Notes under the pieces: model-generated
What the model was told of the DNA's origin: nothing
What the model saw: the letters and a program-made list of their open reading frames with translations, nothing else
Databases searched by the model: none
Origin: Cristatella mucedo
Taxonomy: Eukaryota; Bryozoa; Phylactolaemata; Cristatellidae
DNA: 43,172 nucleotides
Assembly (NCBI GenBank): GCA_009760855.2
Contig: WPIO01000453.1
Coordinates: forward strand, 1-43,172
Reading direction: 5' to 3'
Part shown: piece after piece, positions 20,893-31,741 of the stretch
How positions within the stretch are numbered: the stretch's first letter is position 1
How the letters are laid out: the number at the start of each line of letters is the position of its first letter
Position numbers and translations under genes: made by a program

Positions 20893-21595
20893 GTGGTAAA
20901 CTTGCAAGACCACCCCGATGTCGGGCCTCAACAAGTCTTTGGTAGGCAAAGCTCGTCACTCGACCGCTTTCCTGGAGTTACCTGCTCTCTGAGCTCGATC
21001 ACGTGACCGATCCATCGAAAACCATCGGAATGAGCAGCTCAATATGGCCTTGACCTTGATTTTCCATTCAAATTTGACTTACCATTTGAATATGATTTAC
21101 CATTTGATTTTTAATCAAATGGTAGACCATTTCTAGCATGCACGCATTGCGGTTTCACTATAGATGCACTAATTTATTAAAATATCAGGCTGTGCTGACA
21201 GGAACTGCAATCAACAGTGAGAAGACTGGTGAGTACAGTCGACTTTGCCTTGCTCTCGAGTAATGTTCTGGCGGCATTAGTGATGACAGCAAGAAAATAT
21301 ACAGCTGTACATTTGAAACCACATTCTGCAAGTGATGACATGGCTACATTGTAGATAGAATCAATGCGATCTAGTAAAAATGGCCATTATCAGTACTTAG
21401 TACACGATTAGTACTTAACCTCTAAATCAAGCTAGACAGGTGAAGTGTGAAGAGTTCAACGTCAAAGGTTTGACTTCGGCGGCCTAGCTCAATACTTCCT
21501 GACCCGGTAGGCGCCCTCAGGTGGCCGAGAATCGATAAACGAATGGTACATGAACTGCACAGTTTATAGCTATTAATAATACATCGGTTACTTAC
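20893..21595 (-). other. P2 intron 3, part adjacent to exon 3
   Basis: No gene is recognised. It contains a perfect 12-bp-arm palindrome at 21098-21124 among short ACCATTTGA direct repeats. Confidence 0.3.
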
Positions 21596-21645
21596 CGACT
21601 AATTTAGAGCTGCATGCCGTGCCTTCGTAGCTTTAGTCAGGCACA
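21596..21645 (-). pseudogene. P2 exon 3: short linker exon, frameshifted
   Basis: A 50-nt exon between a good pyrimidine-rich acceptor (TTGCTTTTCTCACTAAG) and donor GTAAGT. It keeps the end CSSKLV of the family but is one base short of the 51-nt P3 exon, so the frame entering from exon 2 runs into a stop. An alternative acceptor at 21630 would give 35 nt, also out of frame. Confidence 0.6.
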
Positions 21646-21892
21646 CTTAGTGAGAAAAGCAACACAAATTAGCCCTTGCATAACCTATGACTACAAGGGT
21701 CAGGGTCAGAGCGACAAGTTTCGGTGTCAAGTTGCGCCTACAACAGTGCACTTCATTGCTCATCTAAAAGATTAATTTATCATGTGGGGCTATACAAAAT
21801 ACATTATCACTGCTATGAATCCACATAAAGATTTTCGCAACCGTTAAAAAAGAGCGAAACTGAAACTGCGACTGCTGAGCAAGTACGCCTAC

Positions 21893-22150
21893 CGTGATAG
21901 CCCTGAAATGCCTCAGTGGCCTCGTTCGTAGGGGTTGCATAGCATTTCTTCATCATGGTGCACTTTCTATGATCCTTGTCAAAGTGTATCGCCCAACAAC
22001 TCGTCGCTAGCAAACATGACATCGTGCATTCAGGTAAAGAGGACTGAGCGATGTCGCCAATAATGTCAGAGGCCGGTGGTGTACTCATAGATCCGCTGGT
22101 CTGCGGGCTGGCTGTGCTATTTACCAGTTGAAAGATACCGCTTACGGTGT
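21893..22150 (-). CDS. P2 exon 2: PAN/apple-like domain
   Basis: A 258-nt phase 1-1 exon that is fully open, from acceptor CGTTGGCAG to donor GTAGGC. It has the cysteine core within PECTMSCLLATSCWAIHFD and RKCTMMKKC, but the first cysteine of the P3 exon (QTCGS) is Ser here (QTSGS), leaving an odd number of cysteines. It is part of the P2 pseudogene. Confidence 0.75.
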
Positions 22151-22397
22151 CTGCCAACGTAAATGTCCAAAAGGCATGAAACTTGCGAAAAATAGTCCGA
22201 GACATTCTAAATAACGTTGCTGCTGGAAAACTGTAACCTTAGATTGTAAAAGTCGTTTTAAGTGCGCCCATCTAAGCCAGTGGCTTTCATTTCCCAAAGG
22301 GATAGTAATGCACTTTTGGAAACAAATTCCTACCCGTTAGTGAACCGAATACACTAAATAATATAATTCATTTGCATAGCTCCCCAAGAGAACTTAT

Positions 22398-22775
22398 TAA
22401 TAATAATAATGCACTTCATAAAGCGCCCTAAGAGAACCTAATCTCTTTCTAGGCGCTTTACATTTGCTGCAAAAGGAAATGCATTTGAATGGCAAGTAAA
22501 ACCATGCTTAAAAAACAAAAAAAATTAATAACATGCTTAGGGGTGACATGCACAGGGTCAGCATGCAAATGCGGTTAGTGGAAGCATGCATAGTGTCAGC
22601 ACGCATAAAAAGCACATCAAGGACAAATCGCAGGGACCCACTAAATGCTGTCCTAAATTGGTGTGTTTTATAGTTCATTTTAAATGTGGTCAGGTCAGGG
22701 GATGTTCGGACGCAGGTCGGGAGGGAGTTTCAGGCTTTGGGAGCACACGAACTAAATTGCTAAAATGCACGGTCT
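22398..22775 (-). mobile_element. LINE family A 3' end
   Basis: Minus-strand 3' end with tail (TAA)n at 22398-22410, hairpin 22420-22459 and body up to about 22775. It lies in intron 1 of P2. It abuts a tRNA-derived SINE-like element on its right. Confidence 0.85.
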
Positions 22776-22779
22776 CTAT

Positions 22780-22885
22780 TTGGGCACTTCACTTGTCCCT
22801 CGGGGGCTGAAGCTCATGACATCAGCCAGACCTTGACAGGGGCGAGCGCCTTAACCACCGGACCGACCAAACCAGCTCGTCTCTA
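22780..22885 (-). mobile_element. tRNA-derived SINE-like element (type 1), second copy
   Basis: The minus strand shows box A-like CCGGTGGTTAAGGCGCTCG (about 22846-22864) and a degenerate box B region near 22801-22818. It ends with GTGAAGTGCCCAAATAGAGA, as in the copy at 10971-11090. An (AT)n microsatellite flanks its head. Confidence 0.6.
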
Positions 22886-22950
22886 TATGTATATATCTAA
22901 ATATATATAAAATAAATATATATATATATTTATATTTTTTCATTATATAT
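22880..22950. repeat. (AT)n-rich microsatellite
   Basis: Interrupted TATATA runs next to the SINE-like element in P2 intron 1. Confidence 0.8.
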
Positions 22951-23103
22951 ATCAGTCCATAGTAGTGGACAGAAATTTGCAGCACGGGCACCTTGCAAAA
23001 GCCGCTCTTACATATAGACTTTTCCAAAAAATTGTGTTCGCACTAAATTAGCCTATCCACGAAGCGTCGCGCGGAAGAAAGCGTCAGAGCAGGCGGCACC
23101 CAC

Positions 23104-23158
23104 CAGCGAGTGCCGACGGCAAAAGTATCAACGCGAGCAGCAGCAGCGATTTTATCAT
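23104..23158 (-). CDS. P2 exon 1: signal peptide
   Basis: Encodes MIKSLLLLALILLPSALA plus one base, 55 nt, phase 1. It has a strong hydrophobic core and an A-L-A cleavage context. The donor is GTGGGT, weaker than GTAAGC. It is one codon longer than the other copies and differs at its N-terminus (MIKS against MDS). Part of the P2 pseudogene. Confidence 0.7.
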
Positions 23159-23400
23159 CTGTCCAGCGTGCGTTTTACTCGGAGGCGTCTGCATGGTAGT
23201 GGTATAAGGAAGGAACGTCGCAAGCGTTCTACTTCCCGTAAATCGATATCAGCATGACGTAGCCAGGATGTTTTGCGAAAGCCTGTCGTTGAACGCACAA
23301 TTGTGCCACCTGAGATTTCATCGATTTTCACCCTTCGTCATCTCCGGCGACATTTTGCGGAGCCTCAGAGTGAGGCTCGCTAAAAGCAGCTCGCAGATAT
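23159..23400 (-). promoter_or_regulatory. Diverged 5' flank of P2
   Basis: Aligns with the P0, P1 and P3 flanks (blocks GGAGGCGTCTGCATGGTAGT and TAAATCGATATCAGC), but the proximal CCAATCGAT motif is changed to GATATCGAT, so the CCAAT element is lost. It is the most diverged of the four flanks. Confidence 0.4.
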
Positions 23401-23604
23401 TGCAGTACCAGTGTCAATAGGCTTTGCTAATTGCCACGCAATCGCTGGCTACGACGCATAGCCAGCGAACTCTGATAACTGCGACGGTCATTCGAGTGTT
23501 GCGTTTTCCGAATTCACTCTAACCGGAAACAAAGGGCAAAGCTCGTGATCTTATGAAACAAATTAGGAAAATAGTATTATTAAACGAGTAATTAGTAGTG
23601 ATAT

Positions 23605-23797
23605 CAATATTAATGCTTATGGGTACTGACACTGTGCATGCTGCCACTAACCACATTTGCATGCTGACCCTGTGCATGTCACCCCTAACCATGTTATTCA
23701 TGTTGTTTATCAAGCATGATATTACTCACCATTCAATCGCAATTCCCTTTGGAGCAAATGTAAAGCGCCTAGAAAGAGATTGAGTTCTCTGAAGGTT
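23605..23797 (+). mobile_element. LINE family A 3' fragment
   Basis: A plus-strand piece with the CTGACACTGTGCATGCTGCC block and the left arm of the hairpin. It is cut off after GTTCTCTGAAG, where LINE B sequence begins. Confidence 0.8.
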
Positions 23798-25450
23798 ACT
23801 CAGGAGAGTTTCCAAGTCGGAGCTGCTTTCCGATAGAAAGTGCCATTAATGAAGTTCAAACGCAGTGGCCAACAGAGTTCATCTCACGCACCAAAGAGAG
23901 AAAGTGAGAAGCATTGCTGGGTCAGACTCTGCAGTTGAGGTCGCAGGGCGATTAGTAGCATCGACGCAGCCTCTCAGAATGAATGGCGGGAAATGACGTG
24001 CCGTAGTCGGCAGCTGGGTAGAAGATGTCGCTGCGTTGGAATTGCGGAAGTGAGCTCCGCAGTTTAGAGCCTGCGCGACAAAATCGTCTGTCGCCAACGT
24101 TCTCTTTGGGCGGAGTAATGGAACAGCTAAATATTTTTTGTCCAACGAGGACGTAAGGGCAGGAGGAGGCTGAAACTGGTGCAGCCGTTCACCTTGGTGA
24201 AGGCCCAATCCTATGCAAGCGTAGTGGGTCGGCGTAAGAATTTTACTTGGTCTACTGTTACCAATCGAATGCAACTGAATATCCTTCAGCGGTAAAGACA
24301 CTTGGGTAATCCTGCGGCATTTTGTGACTAGCATTGCAGCTATATTCATCACCAGCTGCAGGGTTATAATGAATTTTTTCCGGTGGCGCCGCCAAAATGT
24401 AGTAACAATAATTTGCCTTGACAGAACCAGAGAGCGCTAGGTAAATGGGGATTGGACGTGATTGCTGGCTGTGGACGCAATCTTCTTAATCAAACTTTTA
24501 GAGTATAGGCAGCTCTCAAGGAAGACTCCAGATTTCTAAGCACGCGGGTACAGTCGCTTGATAGCATCGCCTATTGTAAGAGCAAGGTCTTCTATTCCAG
24601 CCACACGAATGATGTGTCCTTTGAGTAGCAGTTCAGTTTAATCGTCATTCAGTTTATGGGAATTCGCCAACATCCATGATAGGACATTTTCAAGGCATGC
24701 TTTAAGTTGGCCAGTCGCTGCAGCAGATTTCGGCAATTTAAATGACAAATACATTTCGTAGCATCGCGTCTGCATAGAATGATGGCTGACTATCATTCTA
24801 TGTTGCAAGTTAGATAATAGAATGATAGCCAACTCATCGGACAAACTCACCTGTCTCTAATGTTCAGCATAAATCGAGAACAGCAAAGGACCGAGGACGG
24901 ACCCTTGTGAAACTGCACAGGTGACTCGTCTGGACGATTTGAGATGACCACCGCACGGGGTGCATTATACAATATCTCAGAAATCGGATTTACCGCGCCA
25001 GTTTCTCGTCCTTTAGATCGATCATTGTTCTGAATAATTTAAATAAGATATCGCGATTGATTGCCACGAGTGTCGCTGGTAGATCCAGCGGAGCCGGGGC
25101 AGCGCCATTGCCGTAACCGTTTTAGCATAGGATGTCGTTGGTGGACACGGAGAGAGTTGTTTAATTAGAGCGGTGTCACTTGAATGCCGACTGAAATCTG
25201 TCTGACAATCCATCATTGCCAGTGTGGATCGTCACAAGCTACATAGAAAAACTCTGTTCAAAAATGTTTGATGAAAAACAAATAACGTAACCGGTGCGAT
25301 AGCTTGCTACGACCTCTTAATCAAATCCAGGCTTTTAAAGTATTGGTCGAACGATGGCTGATGATTTGAAGGACCTGGGACCGCGGGAGCACGCTCAACG
25401 CTGGGCATTCCGAAGTTTCAGATTTAGATGGAACTCTTAAACTCTCAAAT
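23797..25450 (-). mobile_element. LINE family B copy, 3' half (RT C-terminus to 3' end)
   Basis: Minus-strand copy aligned with 39430-40950. The readable RT part has SFKLPKSAAATGQLKACLE and SWMLANSHKLNDD. Further up, a motif A relic (LDLPATLVAI) lies near 25065-25085 in place of LDLSAAFDTI. Frameshifts and stops are many. A local inverted duplication (24790-24828) has rearranged the region just before motif D. Confidence 0.75.
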
Positions 25451-26700
25451 AGAGGATTTTTATTTTTTTTAAATAACTGATTGACTCTTACCTAAATATA
25501 ACCGACAGTGATGACGGGTCACTGGTGAAAAATAATGGTAAAAGAACATCAACACAAAGACCAGATCAAATTTAAGATAACAACTTTAGGGCAGCATTAA
25601 AAGCTCAGCCGATAGGCAAGCTGTGATAAAAGATTTCGGCTGACCATCTATCGCCGACTTTCCAGCCTTCTGCAGATTCCAGAATAGAAAAGTAGTAGGC
25701 CAATTTTATTAGCGACGCGCCACTTATTGTGTACGAGTTTGCAGCCCGAATACACGCATTTGACGATCTCTTTCTGGATTGTGAGCTTCAGTCAGCAGGT
25801 ACAGAAAATAGCGAGAACAATTAAATGATGCTACCATTCCAGAAAAATTTATCGTGGCGTGCATATTCCTTTGAATCTGACAGTAACTGGGTACGGCAAT
25901 AAGGTGTCGAGAGCACCTGGGTATAATAGGCTGTATGCAAACCATATCGCTGACAGAAGTGGTGCTAAAGTTCAGTTATTTTAATTAAGTTTTATTTAGT
26001 TTTGTTAGTTTTATTAGCTATTTTTATTAGGCACATCCTATGTTTGAAATGAAAAAGCTCTCGCTGACTCTCGAATCAAATATAGCTCTGCCCACCGGCT
26101 TCCTTCGTCTACTTTTCTTGGCATCCCTCAGCCGCTGGATGCCACATGATCGCACTGTCCGTAGTCTTCTGCAACGGCTGCTCTGTTAGACAAAATAGCT
26201 GCCGGGTTTGGGCTTACGGTCTGGGTATGGATTACATTTATCAAAACCATTATTTGAATGCCAGGGTTAATTGTTGGTGGTTTTAATTTCGGGACAACAC
26301 GGTAGCTATGAAACCTTTAGGTTTCCAAAGTAAGTTTAAAAATTTTGAGATGCTGAAAGTTTCAAAGTTTATAATAGTTTATATAAATAATAGTTTAATA
26401 GTTTACCTATAGTAGTATATACTAGTTTAAAATATATTTATTAACATGTTATAATATATTAATTTATATCTAAACTATAATAATATTTATAGTTTATATA
26501 TATATGTCGAAGGTTATCATAAAGTATAAGATTTGTCTGAACTAGCAACCAGTTTTTAGAAAAAAAAATATTCGAACGAGTAAAGTATTTAAAATAAGAA
26601 ATTAGAAGCAATTTCTTTGGACTATTTGAAATCACAAATATCTGCTTTCCATCCGATTTGGGATAGATGGTGAGAAAATTTTATAATAAGGTTACTTTGA
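25451..26700. other. P2-P3 spacer; no gene recognised
   Basis: AT-rich spacer, with TA-rich low complexity at about 26390-26505. The short minus-strand frame at 25724-25945 has no support. No paralogue elsewhere in the window was noticed. Confidence 0.25.
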
Positions 26701-26752
26701 CGTGCTGCGGATCAGAAAGTAGACACGGTAAGGCGGCTCGGAATCATGAATT

Positions 26753-27475
26753 GTGAGAGGTAGCACGTCGCAAACTACCCCAGCTGCGCCCACAGCCAAC
26801 TATCTATGCTGGCCGCCTGAAAAGGAAGTCGGTGCGAATAATGAACGGCCGCGCGCCAACAAGGCACAGCGGCGCCAACGAAGCGCCACAACAACGCCAT
26901 TGAAAACTAGCAATGAAAATAATCACACATTATTATCAAGTGCATTATTATTACACGTGGCAACAACGTGCCGAAAGATGTTTGCCATGTCGCTGCTCGC
27001 ATTCTCGCTGACTGTCACCGTGGGCGTTCCCCATCCGAAGACGTCCGCTTTCGTCAGGCTGGGTTCGTATGCTTCGCCGAGCGTCGGGCTCTCGAAAAGC
27101 GACAACAGCGATGTCTCTAACGAGGCAACAGGCGATGTCGAGTCACGATTATTTGAGACTATTAGGGAGATTAGCTGCAGTAGAGATTATCGGCGCTCTA
27201 AGCTTAGTCTTGCAGATTATCGGCGCTCTAAGCTTATTCTTGCGACAAAACTCGATTGCAAATGGCAGCTAGCGATCCCTGCACGCTCGGCGGTCCGCTG
27301 TTACGCAGTGCTCGACTGCTGCGCCCCCTTCCGTCGCGCTTCCTCGCTTGACGAGATGGACCGTAAGTGGCGGAAGTACGGCAAAAGTCGAAGGGCCGGG
27401 GAAAGCGCGATCTCGTCTCGTTGGGCTCGCTGCCGTGTGGGCCAATGTCACCGATTCTCCAATAAAAGCAGTTAA
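26753..27475 (+). CDS. Unrecognised 240-codon ORF in GC-rich spacer
   Basis: The longest plain ORF outside the LINEs. It begins in GC-rich DNA and has no recognised domain; a hydrophobic stretch MFAMSLLAFSLTVTVGVPHP lies at about residues 76-95 and could be an internal start with a signal peptide. Two facts argue against a real gene: residues near 60 are encoded by what looks like a LINE A tail (TTATCAAGTGCATTATTATTA, about 26934-26953), and the frame includes a 30-bp tandem duplication. It is probably fortuitous; a gene starting at the internal Met near 26981 is the better alternative. Confidence 0.15.
   Translation: MRGSTSQTTPAAPTANYLCWPPEKEVGANNERPRANKAQRRQRSATTTPLKTSNENNHTLLSSALLLHVATTCRKMFAMSLLAFSLTVTVGVPHPKTSAFVRLGSYASPSVGLSKSDNSDVSNEATGDVESRLFETIREISCSRDYRRSKLSLADYRRSKLILATKLDCKWQLAIPARSAVRCYAVLDCCAPFRRASSLDEMDRKWRKYGKSRRAGESAISSRWARCRVGQCHRFSNKSS
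27184..27243 (+). repeat. 30-bp perfect-length tandem duplication
   Basis: Two adjacent 30-bp units (AGATTATCGGCGCTCTAAGC...) differing at one base. The length is ten codons, so it preserves the surrounding frame. Confidence 0.85.
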
Positions 27476-27654
27476 TTTCACTCGCATCTCACCAAGCTTC
27501 AAAAGGTCGCTCGGTCGATACGATCGATGCGTCAAAATAACGGAGGCGGCGGAGGCGGAAGAGAAGGTCATGGTCGCAGAGAAGGAGGAGGAGTGACGGC
27601 AGAGGTAGCAACCACTCGCAGACCTCAAACATTTATTATGGCTTCTTGGGTTTT

Positions 27655-28050
27655 TATAATTATAATAATAATATTAATAATAATGCACTTGATAAAGCAC
27701 CCTCAGAGAACTCAATCTCTTTCTAGGCGCTTTAAATTTGCTGCAAAGGGAAACGCGATTGAATGATGGGTAATATTATTCTTGATAAACAAAATTAATG
27801 AAATAATAACACAATAATAGCATACCAATAATGGTAAGGGGTGACAAGCACGGGGTCAGCATGCAAATGCGGTTAGTGGCAGCATGCACAGTGTCAGCAC
27901 GTATTAGCACATGAAGGACGAATCACAGGTCCCCACTAAATGCTTTCCTAAATAGGTGCGCTTTTAAGTTCTTTTTAAACGTGGTCAAATCAGGGGATGT
28001 TCTGATGCAAGCCGAGAGTGAATTCCAGGCGACATGCTCGGTGTCAGCAT
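27655..28050 (-). mobile_element. LINE family A 3' end
   Basis: Minus-strand 3' end with an interrupted (TAA)n tail (27655-27683), hairpin 27694-27733 and body to about 28050. It forms the left end of the composite block that is repeated at 36875-38490. Confidence 0.8.
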
Positions 28051-28149
28051 GCTATAAAAACGTAAAGAACAAATCGCAAAAACCTAAAAATTCCGCGAGG
28101 AGCAGGTGCACGTTTAGGAATTTTACATCGCATCAAGTAAGGAAATATC

Positions 28150-28640
28150 TTGACGGCGCGTGGGAGTTATCGTTTCAGGCAGTGAGTCGGCTCTCTCGAT
28201 TAGCCCTGCCTGCCTACCTGTCTGCGACCGCGTCTAGTGGTCGCATCGGACGTGGCCACTGGCTGCAACTGTCCACAAGTTGCACTGCCAACAATCTGAG
28301 CTCGGAGCTTAGAGCTGCACTGCTCTCTGGATGGATATGGGACCCGCGGAACTGATATTTCTCGCTTTCTCGCTTTCCCGCTTTTCCTTTCCGTTTCGCG
28401 TGACTTGAGCGACCGGACTTCTATTCTGTAGATGGGATATGGGAGGCAAAGGCCGATTCTGCATCAGGCTTTGTGTGCCAAACAGCGAGCCCAGCGACCC
28501 ACCTTACATCTATGCACCAGCCACCATTTCAATCCGTACTCAGTATTCATGCGACGAATAAATGCCCTATCAGTTGTGAGCCTGTTCTGAAAAGCCCAGA
28601 CGTTGCCACGCTGTCAAGTCGATACAGATTCGTCGACGAT
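28150..28640. repeat. Non-LINE part of the duplicated composite block, copy 1
   Basis: Begins at GGAGTTATCGTTTCAGGCAG and includes CAAACAGCGAGCCCAGCGACCCACC and GACGAATAAATGCCCTA. The same order of blocks recurs at 37018-37440. No coding function is recognised. Confidence 0.7.
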
Positions 28641-28645
28641 GTTAT

Positions 28646-28688
28646 GATTTGCGTACCGGAAACCTCACCGGCTTTCGGTACACAAATC
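28646..28688. other. Hairpin, copy 1 of a covarying pair
   Basis: Arms GATTTGCGTACCG (28646-28658) and CGGTACACAAATC (28676-28688) pair with one mismatch. The homologous hairpin at 37494-37538 has different arm bases that still pair. Confidence 0.6.
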
Positions 28689-28749
28689 GTACTTTCAAAA
28701 TCCCGCTCATACCGCTTCGTGTGACGGTCAGGCTCCTGCACCAGACCAG

Positions 28750-29690
28750 TACCCCGTCGAGTCCCACAAGTTTCCATCCTCGATCCGTTGCCGTTCATTA
28801 TTTATACTTGAACTCCGGGAAAAGTAGTTTGTGTTCTGATGATATCGGCTATAATTTTTATTATGAAGCTGCTCAGCTGTAGTCATCATTTAAATCATCA
28901 TTTAAATCATAATCATCATTCATCAATTAAACCGTAGGATTCTGCTGCAGCGCGACCGGTCACATGTATGCTTGCCTGGCAGACATTCGATCGTGCTCGT
29001 CGGTCGATGTCCTTGAACTTAACAATGATAACACGGAACTGCTGCTTGTAGGACACTGCAAGCGCGTGCCACTGTAGTGACGCTGCAAGCGCAAGTTAGA
29101 CTAGAATACTTCGCTCCTGTAATAAGGGATTCTGTTCGACGACTGCCCGTGCGCATGAAATGTAGGAGTCGTCCTTGACAGCTGCCTCGATTTTGAAAGT
29201 TGTATTAGTAAGACTGCTACCACAGCTAACCGTAATCACGTCCAATCCCTACCTAAGAATAGGAAATTGTACCAAGGTGGCTTTGATAGAATTTAATTAG
29301 TTCCTTCTGTCTGCATTGACTAGATACGCAACAACTTTTTGACAGGGTTACCGAAAAAAGCCACCAGCCACTGCAGCTGGTGATTAAAAGGGCTGCAAAG
29401 CAAATTAGCATATCTCAGAGTTTTAGCCAAAATGTAGCAGTATTTGCTGCAGGAGCTTTGATGGCTGGTTGAATAAAGAATACTGAGTACAGTTTCCACC
29501 CTGACCCACAAGTCCAACCACGGCTTGGAACCTTCATACCTAGCTAAACTACTTCACCAGTTATAGCCTCATAGTGCTATCATGTCCTCGGTGGCAAGTA
29601 ATTATTATTTTTCAATCGCGTAAAGGCTGTTGGTGACAGAAGCTTTTACAACTTGGTCTTTCAGGCTTTGCGGAGTTACATACAGATATG
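28750..29690 (+). mobile_element. LINE family B fragment, degraded
   Basis: Plus-strand remnant aligned to the complement of the 39400-40480 copy. Recognisable blocks are the GACGATGCTCAGTTGTA-like motif C region (about 28855-28880), AACACGGAACTGCTGCTTGTAGGACAC and GTAGGAGTCGTCCTTGACAGCTGCC, ending near the 3' blocks GTTGGTGACAGAAGCTTTTAC and GGAGTTACATACAG. No frame survives. Confidence 0.65.
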
Positions 29691-30620
29691 TATTATATTG
29701 AATTTGCGATTCTATGCACATAGGATATGCCGCCATGCGGTTTTTCTAGTTTCCGTCGGTTTAAATCCTATACCCCAGACCCAACGCCCACGCTACAGAG
29801 CTTGAATACGATCGAACTAGAACGATTTAAACAATTGCGGCGTCTCGTCAGCTAGACTGATCGTTGTTACCAAAAGTTCACTTCACGCAGAATATCGTGC
29901 GCAAAAACATCAAAGGCAGCTGATAGATATAGCAAGAATAATCGTAGTTTAATTCGATATTGTTTTTTAACTTCAAGTTAAGTAGCATTACGGATATTTG
30001 AGGAGCCGAGTTAATAAAATTCAGTCAATTTTTACGCATTTCTGGCTTGGGTATGGGGTTGGTTTACGGCAATTTAAGATTAATTTAAGATTATTCTAAA
30101 ACAATATGTTTCAAGCTGAACTAGATGCAGACTTTTACATTCAGAAGCTGTCTTTCTTGTGCTTTGTACTATCCCCGTCTTTTTAATCATCAGTTTTACA
30201 ATCCTGAAAATAGACATGGTAAACCCACAGCCGTGCAGAATAATGAGTAGTTTAGAGAAATGTCAAAACGTGGCAACTAGTTTGACCGAAAGTCTCCAGA
30301 TAAACCAGACGCCAGCCAGAGCACAGCAGATGCTATTCATGACCAATATTCATTTCGGTTAAAAAAATTAATTGAATAGATAGAAATTCGTATATTCGAG
30401 GGGAAATGAAACAATTTGCTGGCCACCTGCAGATAATTGCGTAATACAGCTGTGGCGTACCGGCATTGACCGCTAGACACGCTGATATTGTAGCGAAGCC
30501 GACATTTCACTTAAGAGAAAAATACCAATGAAAAGTTAATCGGCTGCTGTGGCGCCATTGTCTTCAGTCTCGTGCCAGTGGACTGGGCTGCTTCAGGCGA
30601 GCCTGATTTTCAGGCCTCGG
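29691..30620 (-). other. P3 3' flank and spacer
   Basis: No gene. From about 30060 to 30530 this sequence is paralogous to 42670-43145 at the right edge of the window, including the blocks CAAGCTGAACTAGAT, CCGTGCAGAATAATGAG and GTAGCGAAGCCGA. That places it as the 3' flank of the PAN-F5/8C genes. No clear AATAAA for P3 was found here. Confidence 0.55.
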
Positions 30621-30767
30621 CTACACAGCACAGCCATAGAGTTCAATTCGAAGAGACTTCCAATTGGAATACTGATACGGATGAATTCGCACAAAGCGTG
30701 CGCCCACAATAGGATTAGGAAACGCGCCGCCCTCGATTTGGTTGATTCCGCTGTTCCCGTTGAAGAG
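30621..30767 (-). CDS. P3 exon 6: C-terminal part of the F5/8 type C domain
   Basis: 147 nt, phase 0, after a strong acceptor (CTTCTCGTTGCTCAG). It begins LFNGNSGINQ, continues FPNPIVGARFVRIHPYQY and WKSLRIELYGCAV, and ends in TAG at 30621-30623. F-x-G-N, A-R-x-x-R-I-x-P and L-R-x-E-L-x-G-C are the hallmarks of the last third of F5/8C domains. Confidence 0.85.
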   Translation of the reverse strand, partial: LFNGNSGINQIEGGAFPNPIVGARFVRIHPYQYSNWKSLRIELYGCAV

Positions 30768-31249
30768 CTGAGCAACGAGAAGAGGAATTTTCCATGAATT
30801 ATGAACGCAAGGGAAAACATGAGTGCGCGAGAAGGTTTTCATGACGCAAAGCATGCATCTATAAATAAATTGCTATACGAACTTTCATTGCAAACGTTGA
30901 GCTGCTGTGCCTAAAATAACGCCAATTAATTCAGAGCTACCCCAATACTGAAAAAACCACGCCAAGCAAACAAAGATTAAATTATATGAGCGATACGATT
31001 CCGTTAGCGTGAAACCAGAGAACTGTTTGATGTGGTATTATTCTTTTGCGGAAGTAGTTTTCAGCATTGATGGCCTTCCAATGCGATGCGGCTGACCTTC
31101 TCGTGCACCTTTCGATGCCGTTCTAGCGAGAATTCGTTAGAACGCTGTCATATCCGAATGTCTAGCCATCGCCCAAAGTCTCATCACTGGGCCACAGACA
31201 TGCCTGACTAGAGCTAGTTATTTTTCATCCTTAATTCCCGCTGGAAGAG

Positions 31250-31585
31250 TTATGTCACTCAACTTTAGGTCTCGTCAGACTTTTGCTCCAGCCTGCCTAT
31301 CAGATGTACTCCCCCACCCAGCTAAGCATCATACCACCTGCTTTTCGGAACGTAATTGTTTACCTATACCTCATACACCTACAATTAAAAACGCACCTAT
31401 CTATGACAGCATTTAGCGGGTCCCTGTGATTAGTCCTTCATGTGCTTATGCCTGCTGACACTGTTGCTTGCCGTCGCTTACGACACTTGCATGCTGACCC
31501 TGTGGATGTCACCCCTAACCATGTTTATGTTGTTTATTGAGCATGATATCAGTCACCATTCAATCGCGCTTCCCTTTGCAGCATT
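31250..31585 (+). mobile_element. LINE family A 3' fragment in P3 intron 5
   Basis: Plus-strand fragment matching 1810-2240 of the first LINE A copy with an internal deletion. It ends just before the hairpin, so the true 3' end has been lost. It lies in the intron between the last two F5/8C exons. Confidence 0.75.
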
Positions 31586-31741
31586 TTATTCAGCTATGAG
31601 ACATGACTTGAGGTGAACCTATTGATGGAGCTGTGAAGCAATGAACTCGGTTTTATAAATTGTATCAATGAAAAGGCTGAATACTCTTTACGTTTACTAC
31701 CACAAATGAAGTTACAGGGCTGAAAATAAAAGCTGTCTTAC

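Larger units (their letters stand above)
10300..23158 (-). pseudogene. P2: PAN-F5/8C secreted protein pseudogene, six exons, intron-expanded
   Basis: Third member of the array. Exons lie at 23104-23158, 21893-22150, 21596-21645, about 15644-15829, 13739-13873 and 10300-10446 (minus strand). Exons 1, 2 and 6 are fully open, but exon 3 is one base short (frameshift), the exon 4 acceptor AG is lost, exon 4 has TAA (15671-15673) and exon 5 has TAG (13862-13864). One PAN cysteine is replaced by Ser. The gene is about 12.9 kb, far longer than P1 or P3, because introns 3 and 5 filled with LINE A fragments, SINE-like elements and unrecognised DNA. An intact relative would encode a secreted PAN plus discoidin protein. 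Confidence 0.8.

Noticed and set aside
26934-26953. A LINE A insertion at this point
   Set aside because: Only about 20 bp of tail-like sequence (TATCAAGTGCATTATTATTA) without hairpin or body; too short to call an element, though it weakens the ORF that spans it.
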